Source: Rhodothermales bacterium (GTDB lineage Bacteria; Bacteroidota; Rhodothermia; Rhodothermales; BA12). From it: 40,005 nucleotides of DNA. Made by a program: the position numbers and the translations under genes. The notes beneath the pieces are model-generated. The model made no database searches, was not told the DNA's origin, and worked only from the letters and a program-made list of their open reading frames with translations. The stretch lies in NCBI GenBank assembly GCA_014879465.1, contig JACSSA010000114.1, positions 1 to 40,005 on the forward strand, in the 5' to 3' direction. Below are positions 16,568-24,825 of the stretch, piece by piece (position 1 is the first letter of the stretch; each line of letters begins with the position of its first letter).

Positions 16568-18532
16568 TTGACACGTTCCGTCCGTGCTGTCCTACCCGCC
16601 TTCGTCGTGGCTGCGACGATGGCCTCGTCGTGCGAATCGCCGTCGTCTGCTGCGGAAAGCGGGGGTGCGTCTACAGATGCCGCCCCGGTCGTTTCGCAAG
16701 AGGCCATCGAGCGGTTGCAATCCGATGCGCTGGCGACGGTGCCCGACTGGGCCGCCGATGCGGTGTGGTACCAGATCTTCCCCGAGCGCTTCCGCAACGG
16801 AAACGCCGCCAACGATCCGACCCGTAGCACCCTCGAAACGCCCATCCTTCCCGACTCGTCGTGGCGGGTATCGCCGTGGACGGGCGATTGGTACGCCCGC
16901 GACGCGTGGGAACGTCGGCTGGGGACGGATTTCTACGACCACGGTGTCTTCCAGCGGCGCTACGGCGGCGATTTGCAGGGCGTGATCGACAAGCTGCCGT
17001 ACCTCGACAGCCTCGGCGTGTCGGCGCTCTACTTCAACCCCGTCTTCTACGCCCGAAGTCTCCACAAGTACGACGGTGCGAGCTTTCATCACATCGACCC
17101 GCAGTTCGGCCCCGATCCCAAGGGCGACTACGAGCTGATGCTTACCGAGACGAGCGACCCGGCGTCGTGGAACTGGACGGCGGCCGACCGGCTCTTCCTG
17201 CGGCTCGTGGCCGAGGCCAAGCGGCGCGGGATGCGCGTGATCGTGGACGGCGTGTTCAACCATACCGGGCGCGATTTCTTCGCCTTCGACGATCTGCGCC
17301 GCAACCAGCAGGCCAGCCCGTACACGTCGTGGTACCTCGTCGAGCGCTACGACGACTCGGCCACGCCCGAGAACGAGTTTCGTTACAAGGGCTGGTGGGA
17401 CCACGATACGCTGCCCGTGTTTGCCGATGCGCCGGGCGGGCAAGATCTGCACGACGGCCCCAAACGCTACGTCTTCGACATCACCCGTCGCTGGATGGAC
17501 CCCAACGGCGACGGCGATCCCCGCGACGGAATCGATGGGTGGCGGTTGGACGTGGCCGACGAGGTGCCGGTGGGCTTCTGGCAGCAGTGGAACGCCTATG
17601 TGCGCGAGCTCAATCCCGAAGCCTACACCAGCACCGAGATCTGGCTCAACGCCGCGCCCTACCTCCGCGAGGGCGGCTTCTCGGCCACGATGAACTACTG
17701 GGCGTTTGCCTATCCGGTGAAAGGGTTCTTGATTGACCGCGTGACGCGCCCCACGGCCTTCCGCGACACCCTGGCCCGGCGACGCAGCGTCTACACCGAG
17801 GCGCAGCAGTACACGCTGCAAAACCTCGTCGGCAGCCACGACACCGACCGCCTCGCCTCGATGATCGTCAACGCCCGACGTCGACCGTATGCCGACGGCG
17901 ACGGTTCGGCGCGGTTCGATTTCGACTGGGGCGACCGCGTCAGCCCGCGCCAAGATCCTGGCTATCTCATTCGCAAGCCCAACGACCGAGAGCGCGAGCT
18001 TCAGCGGCTGGTGGTGCTCTTCCAGATGACGTACGTCGGCGCGCCGATGTTCTTCTACGGCGACGAAGCCGGGATGTGGGGGGCCGACGACCCCGACGAC
18101 CGCAAGCCGATGCTGTGGAGCGACCTCGGCCCCTACGCCGACGAATCCGCCGCGCCGCGCGGCCTCGTGCGCCCGTCCGACGTCAACCGCTTCGACCGCA
18201 GCCTCTGGGCGTTCTACCGCGACGCCATCGCCCTCCGCAACGACCGCGTGGCGCTCCGGCGTGGGGCGTTCGTGCCGCGCCTTGCCGACGATGCCTCCGG
18301 CGTGTTCGCGTTTGAGCGCAGCGGGGAAGGACAGCGACTCGTCGTCGTGCTCAACCCCAACGACGCCGCACGCCGCGTGACGATTCCCGTGCCGAACGCC
18401 AGTCGAACGCGGTGGGCGCTGGCGCTGTCGTCAAGGGCGAGCCAGCCCACGAGCGTGCAGCAAACCGCAGTCGGGTTCGTCGTCAATTTGCCCGGGCGTA
18501 CGGGGATTGTGCTGGAGCCTGTTCGACGCTGA
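16568..18532 (+). CDS. GH13 alpha-amylase / cyclomaltodextrinase-like predicted lipoprotein
   Basis: A GH13 enzyme of about 654 residues from the TTG at 16568. This start gives a compact lipoprotein signal (VLPAFVVAATMASSC, lipid-bearing Cys ~22). The frame stays open further upstream, with ATG at 16436 and at 16400, but that extension is Arg-rich and would bury the signal. AVWYQIFPERFRNG is the neopullulanase/cyclomaltodextrinase-type barrel entry. The GH13 regions are VDGVFNH (D227), DGWRLDVADEV (nucleophile D328), TSTEIWLNA (acid/base E357) and VGSHDTDR (D425). The C-terminal ~80 residues are the usual beta-sandwich. Enzymes of this type cut maltodextrins and cyclodextrins into maltose and glucose. 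A membrane-anchored periplasmic or surface position, just before the malE-like gene, suits trimming of imported oligosaccharides. Confidence 0.88.
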   Translation: MTRSVRAVLPAFVVAATMASSCESPSSAAESGGASTDAAPVVSQEAIERLQSDALATVPDWAADAVWYQIFPERFRNGNAANDPTRSTLETPILPDSSWRVSPWTGDWYARDAWERRLGTDFYDHGVFQRRYGGDLQGVIDKLPYLDSLGVSALYFNPVFYARSLHKYDGASFHHIDPQFGPDPKGDYELMLTETSDPASWNWTAADRLFLRLVAEAKRRGMRVIVDGVFNHTGRDFFAFDDLRRNQQASPYTSWYLVERYDDSATPENEFRYKGWWDHDTLPVFADAPGGQDLHDGPKRYVFDITRRWMDPNGDGDPRDGIDGWRLDVADEVPVGFWQQWNAYVRELNPEAYTSTEIWLNAAPYLREGGFSATMNYWAFAYPVKGFLIDRVTRPTAFRDTLARRRSVYTEAQQYTLQNLVGSHDTDRLASMIVNARRRPYADGDGSARFDFDWGDRVSPRQDPGYLIRKPNDRERELQRLVVLFQMTYVGAPMFFYGDEAGMWGADDPDDRKPMLWSDLGPYADESAAPRGLVRPSDVNRFDRSLWAFYRDAIALRNDRVALRRGAFVPRLADDASGVFAFERSGEGQRLVVVLNPNDAARRVTIPVPNASRTRWALALSSRASQPTSVQQTAVGFVVNLPGRTGIVLEPVRR

Positions 18533-18583
18533 GCTCGGCCTACGGCACATGCGCTGCTATGGGTGCAACAGGAATCGCAGATT

Positions 18584-18595
18584 GTAAGCGCTTAC
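18584..18595. promoter_or_regulatory. LacI-family operator before the malE-like gene
   Basis: GTAAGCGCTTAC, identical to the operator at 2823, 58 bases before the GTG at 18653 of the binding-protein gene. I could not place a convincing -10/-35 pair around it; TATTCTG (18622-18628) is the best candidate for a -7 box. Confidence 0.78.
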
Positions 18596-18652
18596 CTGTC
18601 GCAAACGGGGCGAAGATTGCGTATTCTGCCCGTCCCCGAACGCGCTGCTCCT

Positions 18653-19900
18653 GTGCCCCGTATCCTTCGCCTGTTCGCTGTCCTTTGGCTCGCCGCGAGC
18701 GCGAGCGCATGCCGCCCCGACGACGGTCCGCCGAAAGATGGCCCGGTGGTCATCGGCATCTGGCACCAAAAAGACGGCGGCGAGCGCGCATTCTTCGATC
18801 GGCAGGTGGCGGCGTTCAACCGCGAACACGAAGGCCGCATCCGCATCGAGCCGCTCTGGCGCGAGACGGAGGAACTGCGCAACCTGTTCGTGATCGCCAG
18901 CGTGGGCGGGCAGGGGCCGGATCTGATCTTCGGCCCGTCGGACAACATGTCCATCCTTGCGCTCACCGGCTCGGTGCGCCCGGTCACCGACGTACTGCCC
19001 GACACCTTCCTCGCCCGGTTTGACTCGTCAGGGGTGCTCGGCTGGAACGGGAAACAGTGGCTTGTGGCCGATCAAGTGGGCAACCACCTCGCCTTCGTCT
19101 ACAACAAGAAGCTGCTTCCGAATGTCCCGGAGACGTGGGAGGAACTGCTTCCCCAACTCCAAGCGCTCACGAAAGACACCACCGGCGACGGGCGGCCCGA
19201 CCGCTACGGCCTGACGTGGAACTACACCGAGCCGTTCTTCTTCGTCCCGTTCCTCACCGGCGCGGGCGGCTGGATGATGACGCCCGACGGCACGCCCACG
19301 CTCGATACGCCACAGACGGTGGAGGCCATCCGGTTTGTGCTGGATCTGCGGGACAGATACAAGATCATCCCCGGCGAATCCGATTACAACGTAGCCGAGA
19401 CGCTCTTCAAGGAGGGGCGCGCCGCCGCCGTCATCAACGGCCCGTGGGCGTGGGCGGGCTACAAAGACGCAGGCATCGACTACGGCATCGCCCGCATTCC
19501 CAAGATGCCCAGCGGACGGTGGAGCGCGCCGGTGACGAGCAGCAAGGGCTATTCGGTGAACGTGAACGTTCCGGCGTGGAAGATTCCGTACCTCCGCACC
19601 GTCCTCGAATTTCTCACCGGCCCGGCCATGCAAACGGCGATGGCCGACAGCCTCGCCACCATTCCGACGCTTCCTGCCGTGCTCAATAGCCCTGCGGTGA
19701 CGAACAACCCGACGCTCCAAGCCAGCCTTTCACAGGTCGAGGTAGGCCGTCCGATGCCGCTGGCTCCGCAAATGCGGCAGGTGTGGGACGGCATGCGCGG
19801 CCCGTACCAGTCGGTGATGTCCGGGTCGGTTTCGCCCGAGCAAGGGGCGCGGCAGATGCAGGCGGAAGTTCAGAAACGTATCAACGACACGTTCCTGTAA
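18653..19900 (+). CDS. malE: Maltose/maltodextrin-type ABC transporter substrate-binding lipoprotein
   Basis: A 415-residue solute-binding protein of the MalE/family-1 type. From the GTG at 18653 it has a short basic start, a hydrophobic helix and a lipobox-like SASAC, so it should be a lipoprotein anchored in the inner membrane. The frame is open back to 18563, but that extension would run across the operator. Family features are: VVIGIWHQKDGGERAFFDRQ near the mature start; PDLIFGPSDNMSILA; the hinge AFVYNKKLLPNVPETWEEL; NGPWAWAGYKDAGIDYGI (binding-site aromatics); and the SSKGYSVNV lobe. It hands oligosaccharides to the permease. The malF-like gene follows after 79 bases. Sugar identity rests on family and context. 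Confidence 0.9.
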   Translation: MPRILRLFAVLWLAASASACRPDDGPPKDGPVVIGIWHQKDGGERAFFDRQVAAFNREHEGRIRIEPLWRETEELRNLFVIASVGGQGPDLIFGPSDNMSILALTGSVRPVTDVLPDTFLARFDSSGVLGWNGKQWLVADQVGNHLAFVYNKKLLPNVPETWEELLPQLQALTKDTTGDGRPDRYGLTWNYTEPFFFVPFLTGAGGWMMTPDGTPTLDTPQTVEAIRFVLDLRDRYKIIPGESDYNVAETLFKEGRAAAVINGPWAWAGYKDAGIDYGIARIPKMPSGRWSAPVTSSKGYSVNVNVPAWKIPYLRTVLEFLTGPAMQTAMADSLATIPTLPAVLNSPAVTNNPTLQASLSQVEVGRPMPLAPQMRQVWDGMRGPYQSVMSGSVSPEQGARQMQAEVQKRINDTFL

Positions 19901-19979
19901 AGGCTGTAGAGGTAGATGTATCGGCGCGGAAGTCAAGCAGCTTTCCGCCTACAGTAACGACATACGAGACACCATTTTT

Positions 19980-20891
19980 ATGCAGAGCGAAGCGACGAAC
20001 ACCGCCGAGCGGCGGCAACGCAGCCGGTTCCTGTTTTGGATGCTTGCGCCCACGATTCTGATCGTGTTGGCGGTTGTGGCGTACCCGTTCGTCTACAACG
20101 TGGTGCTGTCGTTCAGCAACATGAACCTGTACCACATCCGCGATTGGAAGGTGGTAGGCCTTGGGCAGTACGCGGCGGTGTTTGCCGAACCCAACTTCTG
20201 GAAGATCTTCGGCAAGACGGTGCTGTGGACGGTCGTAAACGTCTTCTTCCACGTCGCCATCGGCGTGTTTCTGGCGGTGATGCTGCACCAGAAGTTTATC
20301 AAGGGCAAGTCCGCGTGGCGCACGCTGCTCATCCTGCCGTGGGCGCTGCCGCAGTACATCACGGCGCTGACGTGGCGCGGGATGTTCAACTACGAGTACG
20401 GCGCGGTCAACCTGTTCCTCGGCAAGTTCCTAAACCTCAGCCCCATCGAGTGGCTGACGTCGCCGACGGAGGCGTTCATGGCGGCCATCATCACGAACGT
20501 GTGGCTCGGCTTTCCGTTTATGATGGTCGTGGCGCTCGGCGGCCTTCAGTCCATTCCGGAAGAGCTGTACGAGGCGGCAGACGTGGACGGCGCGTCGGCG
20601 TGGTCGAAGTTCTGGAACATCACCGTGCCGATGCTGCGGCCCGTGCTGATCCCGGCCATCACGCTCGGCACCGTGTGGACGTTCAACAACATTAACGTCG
20701 TTTGGCTCGTGTCCAACGGCGGCGAACCGGCGGATCAGACGCACATCCTCGTCTCGTACGTCTACAAGGCGGCGTTTGCGATGTACCGTTTTGGCTGGGC
20801 GGCGGCGCTCTCGCTCGTCATCTTCGCCATCCTGTTCCTCTTCACCCAGGTCTTTCTCCGGCAGACCGACGCTACGGAGCCGGCATATTAG
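19980..20891 (+). CDS. malF: Sugar ABC transporter permease, MalF type
   Basis: A 303-residue inner-membrane permease with six predicted helices (about 18-40, 77-102, 112-135, 163-187, 215-237, 265-290). The cytoplasmic EAA loop that docks the ATPase is EELYEAADVDGASAWSKFW (~193-211), followed by NITVPMLRP. It lacks the long N-terminal extension of enterobacterial MalF, as is usual for the shorter MalF/UgpA group. It would form half of the membrane channel for the upstream binding protein. Normally a MalG-type permease comes next; here the next gene is a DUF305 protein, and neither a second permease nor an ATPase is found in the window. The protein looks complete, with no sign of truncation. 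Confidence 0.92.
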   Translation: MQSEATNTAERRQRSRFLFWMLAPTILIVLAVVAYPFVYNVVLSFSNMNLYHIRDWKVVGLGQYAAVFAEPNFWKIFGKTVLWTVVNVFFHVAIGVFLAVMLHQKFIKGKSAWRTLLILPWALPQYITALTWRGMFNYEYGAVNLFLGKFLNLSPIEWLTSPTEAFMAAIITNVWLGFPFMMVVALGGLQSIPEELYEAADVDGASAWSKFWNITVPMLRPVLIPAITLGTVWTFNNINVVWLVSNGGEPADQTHILVSYVYKAAFAMYRFGWAAALSLVIFAILFLFTQVFLRQTDATEPAY

Positions 20892-20915
20892 CGGAGGCCG
20901 CATCCCGATAAGCGC

Positions 20916-21422
20916 ATGGAACACGCCGCCCACGAGTCCCCGATGCCAGCGTCCGGCGCGTCCGGGTCATCCTCCCACAGCGAAAACGGCATGTACCGAC
21001 GGCTGGCCATCATGATGGCGCTGTCGTTTGGGTGTATGTTCGCGCTGATGTACGCGATGGTGGATCGCTGGTCGAGTGTGGTGCCGAACATCAACCAGGC
21101 GTATATGGCGCTGCTGATGACCGCGCCGATGCTGGTGCTGGAGGTGGTACTGATGGGCGCGATGTACCCGAACAAACGCTTCAACCGCTGGCTTGTGCTG
21201 GGGGGCGTGCTGCTGGGCGTGCTCAGTTTCTGGGCCATCCGGGCGCAGGTGGGCGTGGGCGACCGTTCGTTTCTGCGGTCGATGATTCCGCACCACTCGG
21301 GCGCGATTCTAATGTGCGAAGAGGCCGACCTGACCGACCCGGAGGTCAAAACCTTGTGCGCCAACATCGTCGTCGCCCAGAAGGAAGAAATTGAACGTAT
21401 GCGGCAGATGCTGGCCCGCTGA
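20916..21422 (+). CDS. DUF305-domain membrane protein
   Basis: A 168-residue protein. The first ~26 residues are His/Ser/Gly-rich and probably unstructured. Three hydrophobic helices follow (about 28-48, 60-82, 90-106), and then the DUF305 signature SMIPHHSGAILMCEEA (M123, H126, H127) with CANIVVAQKEEIERMRQML. DUF305 is a ferritin-like four-helix domain often found near metal-handling genes; its His/Met residues suggest copper or another metal, but its biochemistry is poorly defined. It begins 24 bases after the malF-like gene, in the place where malG would be expected. No Shine-Dalgarno sequence is visible. The family is clear; a link to sugar uptake is not shown and may be accidental. Confidence 0.87.
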   Translation: MEHAAHESPMPASGASGSSSHSENGMYRRLAIMMALSFGCMFALMYAMVDRWSSVVPNINQAYMALLMTAPMLVLEVVLMGAMYPNKRFNRWLVLGGVLLGVLSFWAIRAQVGVGDRSFLRSMIPHHSGAILMCEEADLTDPEVKTLCANIVVAQKEEIERMRQMLAR

Positions 21423-21543
21423 CGCGGCGTGATGGCCCGTGGCCACAGCCATTTCGCTGCCCGCTTGGCTCGAAACGGTTGCACCGTGCCGGGCACCATC
21501 ACCTCGCCCGATCCGTTGAGACGGCGATACGCCTCTCTTGCCG

Positions 21544-24500
21544 ATGCTTCGCCCGACGTTCTGCGTCGCCCTCGTGGCCACGTTCCTCGCCCCCCTCGAC
21601 GCTTCGGCGCAGATGCCGATCGACAGCCTCGCCGTCGAGGCCGCGCGCTCCGGCGAGGCGCGGGCGTTCGTCTACACCAACAAGGTGGCCGCGAGCCTCT
21701 ACGGACAGGCCAATGGCCCGCAAACGAGCGCGTGGCAGGGGTTTTCGGTGCGCGGCTTCGTGTTCGTGGACGACTGGGCGTGGACGGTGCGCGGGCAGCG
21801 CCTGACGGCCCGCGACCTTGCTTCGGCGGCGGTGCGTCCCGACCGGCTCTCGCGCACCTACACCGGCGGCTTCTCGGAGACGGTGCAGCCGCTCGACCGC
21901 CTCGACGCGTTTGTGCTCGACCCGTCGGGACGAGGCGTGGAGGCAATTGAACCGCTCGTGGCCGACAGCCGCGACGCCGCGTATTTCGACGTGCGCACCC
22001 GCCCCGGCGTGCTGCTCATCGCCCGCAAAAACCGCCTGAACGCCGGGCGCGGCCCCGACGGTGCGCCGTTGCCGCTGTGGCTTGCCGTGGCGAGCGAGGG
22101 CGCGCGGGCCGAGCGCACCGCCGCCGTGGTGGAGTCCGGCGGGGTGGACGGGGCGGTCTTTGCGCCCGGTCGCCTGCGCCTGCGCGGAGATCGTCCGGTG
22201 GCGTTTGCCGTGGCCGCCACGCCCGAGGCCGCCGAGGCGCTCGCCCGGCAGGTGCTGCGCGAACGCACGACGCTCGCCGAGGCTCGCACGGCGCGGATGC
22301 AAGCGCTGCTCGACGCCTCTTCGGTCCAGACCGGCCGCGACGAGCGGTTCAACCGCGCCTTCGCGTGGATCCGGCTGTCGATGGACGCGCTCGTGATGAA
22401 CCAGCGCGGCACGGGCATTTTCGCCGGGCTGCCGTGGTTCAACAACTACTGGGGCCGCGACACCTTCATCAGCTTGCCCGGGGCGCTGCTTGCCACCGGC
22501 GCGTGGGACGAGGCCCGTGACGTTCTCCTCGCCTTCGCCGCTCGACAGAACCGCAACGCATCGAGCGAAGATTATGGGCGGATCCCCAACACCGTCTCGC
22601 TCGACGACGTGAGTTACAACACGGTGGACGGCACGCCGTGGTTCGTCGTCCAATCCGCCGCGTACTTCCGCCACCGCCGCGACGCCGCCAGCCTGCCCGC
22701 GCTCTGGGACGCGGCGAAGATCGCCACCGACGCCAACCTCCGCCGCACCGACGCCGACGGCCTGCTTCGCCACGACGACCAAGCGACGTGGATGGACGCT
22801 TCCGCCGGGCCGGGGCAGGAGTGGAGCCCGCGCGGCGACCGCGCCCTCGACGTGCAGGCGCTGTGGATGCAGCAACTCCGCGCCGCCGCCGAACTCGCGT
22901 CTCTCTCCGGCCAAACCGCCGAGGCTGAACGCTATCGCACCGCATCCGGGCGCGTCCGGGAGGCCATTCTGCGCCGGTTTATCCGCCCGAACGCGACCGG
23001 GGCGACACGATGGATCGATCACCTCAACGCCGACGGCAGCGCCGACAACCAGATCCGCCCGAACGTCTTTTTCGCCCTTCGCGCCCTCGACTTGCCCGCC
23101 GCGCAGGAGGCCGAAGACACGCGGGCCGTCGCGGCGGCCACCGTCTACCCGTGGAGCGTGTCGAGTCTCGCGCAGGCCGATGCCGCCTTCCACCCGTACC
23201 ACGAATCGCCCGAGCATTACCCCAAAGACGCGGCCTATCACAACGGTGCGATTTGGACGTGGCTGACCGGGCCGCTCGTTTCGCTGATGGCCGAGCAGGG
23301 CGCGGCGGACAAGGCCTACGAGCAGACGCAGTATCTGACGCATCTGGCGCTCGACCGCTGGGGCATCGGGACGATCCCCGAGAACTCCGACGCGCTGCCG
23401 AAGCCGGGACAGGCCGAGGTGCGGCTCACCGGCACGGTGTCGCAGGCGTGGAGCCTCGCCGAGTACCTGCGGAATGCGTACGAGGATTATGCAGGCGTGA
23501 CGTACGTTCGGCCCGACTTCGTCCGCCTCGCGCCGCATCTGCCCGCCGCGTGGGGCGGGGCCGTGCGCGTGCGGTTCCGCGTGGGCGACGGCCTCGTAAC
23601 GGCGCTGATCCGGCAGGGCAAGGACACGGGCACCGACGGCGAGGTTGTAGAGGCGACGCTCGACGCTGGGCCGGGCGTGACGGACGATGCGACGGTCGAA
23701 CTCGTCGCGGCAGGGGGCGTGAAGCGCGTAGGCGTGTCGCCGGGGCGGCGCACGGTTGTGCGGATCGAGCGGGTGTCAAACGGCGCGTACGTCGTGACGA
23801 ATGCGTTCGTGGGGCAGGGGGCCGCGGGCGCGGACGTGACGGCGGCGGGCGTGGGGATGGACGAGCGCGCCGAGCGCCCCAACCCGGCGTGGTGGCAAGG
23901 GTTTGGCTGGCTCGTGCCGCGCAGCCTCGACGGTATCCGTGCGCTTCAAGGTCCCGGATGGCCGCTCTTGACCAACGCCGAGGCCAAGACGCCGCCCCCG
24001 CCGTCTGCCGTGCTTCGCCTGGATGCCGCGTTGCCTTCGGGCGACGACCGCGGGCCGAACGGCGCGTACGTCTACCCGAGTCATCCGCAGTTCAAGCCCG
24101 GCATCTTCGACGCGACCCGACTGACGATCCGCGAAGACGCCGACCGCTGGTACTTCGACCTGCGGCTGCGCGACCTCGCCCAGCCCGGCTGGAACCCGCA
24201 GTACGGCTTTCAACTCACGTTCGCCGCGCTGCTTCTCGGCGAATCGGGTGCGCCGATGGCCGTGCCTCGCGAGTCGGGCGTAACGCTGCCACGCGGCTAC
24301 CGCTACGCCGTGTTCGTGGGCGGCGGGGTTCGGGTGGAAGACGCCGCCGGGAACGTCCTCGCCGAATACCGTCCGGCGCAGGCCGACGCCGCCAACCCGC
24401 TCGGCTCCACCACCGACCGCGCCGTGACGTTCGCCGTTCCCAAGTCCGTCCTCCCCGACCTGCCGGCCGGTACGCCCGTCGTGCTGCTCGTGGGCGGGCA

Positions 24501-24633
24501 AGACGACCACGGCGGCGCGGGCATCGGCGATTTCCGGGCGGTGCTGCCCGTGCGCGGCGACTGGAACGGCGGCGGCAAGCCCCAAGGCGAGACCAGCAAC
24601 GTGTTTGACCGGTTTGAAACCCGCCTCCGCTAA
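21544..24633 (+). CDS. Exported glycogen-debranching-like (GH133 type) enzyme fused to a glucodextranase-like C-terminal domain
   Basis: A 1029-residue protein from the ATG at 21544, with a signal peptide (1-22, ending ASAQ). Residues ~25-270 are a beta-rich N-terminal domain. Residues ~275-670 match the amylo-alpha-1,6-glucosidase (GDE_C, (alpha/alpha)6) domain: GLPWFNNYWGRDTFISLPGA at 295-314, then GRIPNTVSLDDVSYNTVDGTP, DDQATWMDA and YHNGAIWTWLTGP. Residues ~820-1029 resemble the DOMON/CBM9-like C-terminal module of glucodextranase-type enzymes (YFDLRLRDL, GFQLTFAALLLG, LLVGGQDDHGGAGIGDFR). GDE_C enzymes remove alpha-1,6-linked glucose at branch points and are usually cytoplasmic; here the signal peptide puts the enzyme outside the cytoplasm. 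It fits as a debranching step for branched maltodextrins made by the GH13 enzymes. The substrate is inferred. Confidence 0.85.
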   Translation: MLRPTFCVALVATFLAPLDASAQMPIDSLAVEAARSGEARAFVYTNKVAASLYGQANGPQTSAWQGFSVRGFVFVDDWAWTVRGQRLTARDLASAAVRPDRLSRTYTGGFSETVQPLDRLDAFVLDPSGRGVEAIEPLVADSRDAAYFDVRTRPGVLLIARKNRLNAGRGPDGAPLPLWLAVASEGARAERTAAVVESGGVDGAVFAPGRLRLRGDRPVAFAVAATPEAAEALARQVLRERTTLAEARTARMQALLDASSVQTGRDERFNRAFAWIRLSMDALVMNQRGTGIFAGLPWFNNYWGRDTFISLPGALLATGAWDEARDVLLAFAARQNRNASSEDYGRIPNTVSLDDVSYNTVDGTPWFVVQSAAYFRHRRDAASLPALWDAAKIATDANLRRTDADGLLRHDDQATWMDASAGPGQEWSPRGDRALDVQALWMQQLRAAAELASLSGQTAEAERYRTASGRVREAILRRFIRPNATGATRWIDHLNADGSADNQIRPNVFFALRALDLPAAQEAEDTRAVAAATVYPWSVSSLAQADAAFHPYHESPEHYPKDAAYHNGAIWTWLTGPLVSLMAEQGAADKAYEQTQYLTHLALDRWGIGTIPENSDALPKPGQAEVRLTGTVSQAWSLAEYLRNAYEDYAGVTYVRPDFVRLAPHLPAAWGGAVRVRFRVGDGLVTALIRQGKDTGTDGEVVEATLDAGPGVTDDATVELVAAGGVKRVGVSPGRRTVVRIERVSNGAYVVTNAFVGQGAAGADVTAAGVGMDERAERPNPAWWQGFGWLVPRSLDGIRALQGPGWPLLTNAEAKTPPPPSAVLRLDAALPSGDDRGPNGAYVYPSHPQFKPGIFDATRLTIREDADRWYFDLRLRDLAQPGWNPQYGFQLTFAALLLGESGAPMAVPRESGVTLPRGYRYAVFVGGGVRVEDAAGNVLAEYRPAQADAANPLGSTTDRAVTFAVPKSVLPDLPAGTPVVLLVGGQDDHGGAGIGDFRAVLPVRGDWNGGGKPQGETSNVFDRFETRLR

Positions 24634-24647
24634 TGCGTGCGGCTTTG

Positions 24648-24663
24648 GGCTGGCCAGCCAGCC
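24648..24663 (+). terminator. Small hairpin after the debranching-enzyme gene
   Basis: GGCTGG (24648-24653) and CCAGCC (24658-24663) form a 6-bp stem with the loop CCAG, 14 bases after the stop. It is short and has no T-run, so the call is weak. The rest of the 192-base gap to pdxA shows nothing else. Confidence 0.35.
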
Positions 24664-24825
24664 TACTTCTGCCCCCGATCGTGCGGTCGGAATGCCATGA
24701 CGGTTCGAGCGAACGGGATTTCTGCATTCGAGAGGCGGCCCTCGTGACACTCCTACCCAACGCAGGCGTTAGAGCCTTCGGAGCATCCTTTTTCTGTGTT
24801 GAGTACCGATTCCAGTTCGAATTTG

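Noticed and set aside
18563-18652. Upstream start for the malE-like protein at 18563
   Set aside because: It would put the LacI operator inside the coding region and spoil the lipoprotein signal that begins at 18653.
21499-23538. A 679-codon minus-strand open frame
   Set aside because: It is antisense to the debranching-enzyme gene, with Arg/Gly/His-rich composition and no recognisable motif.
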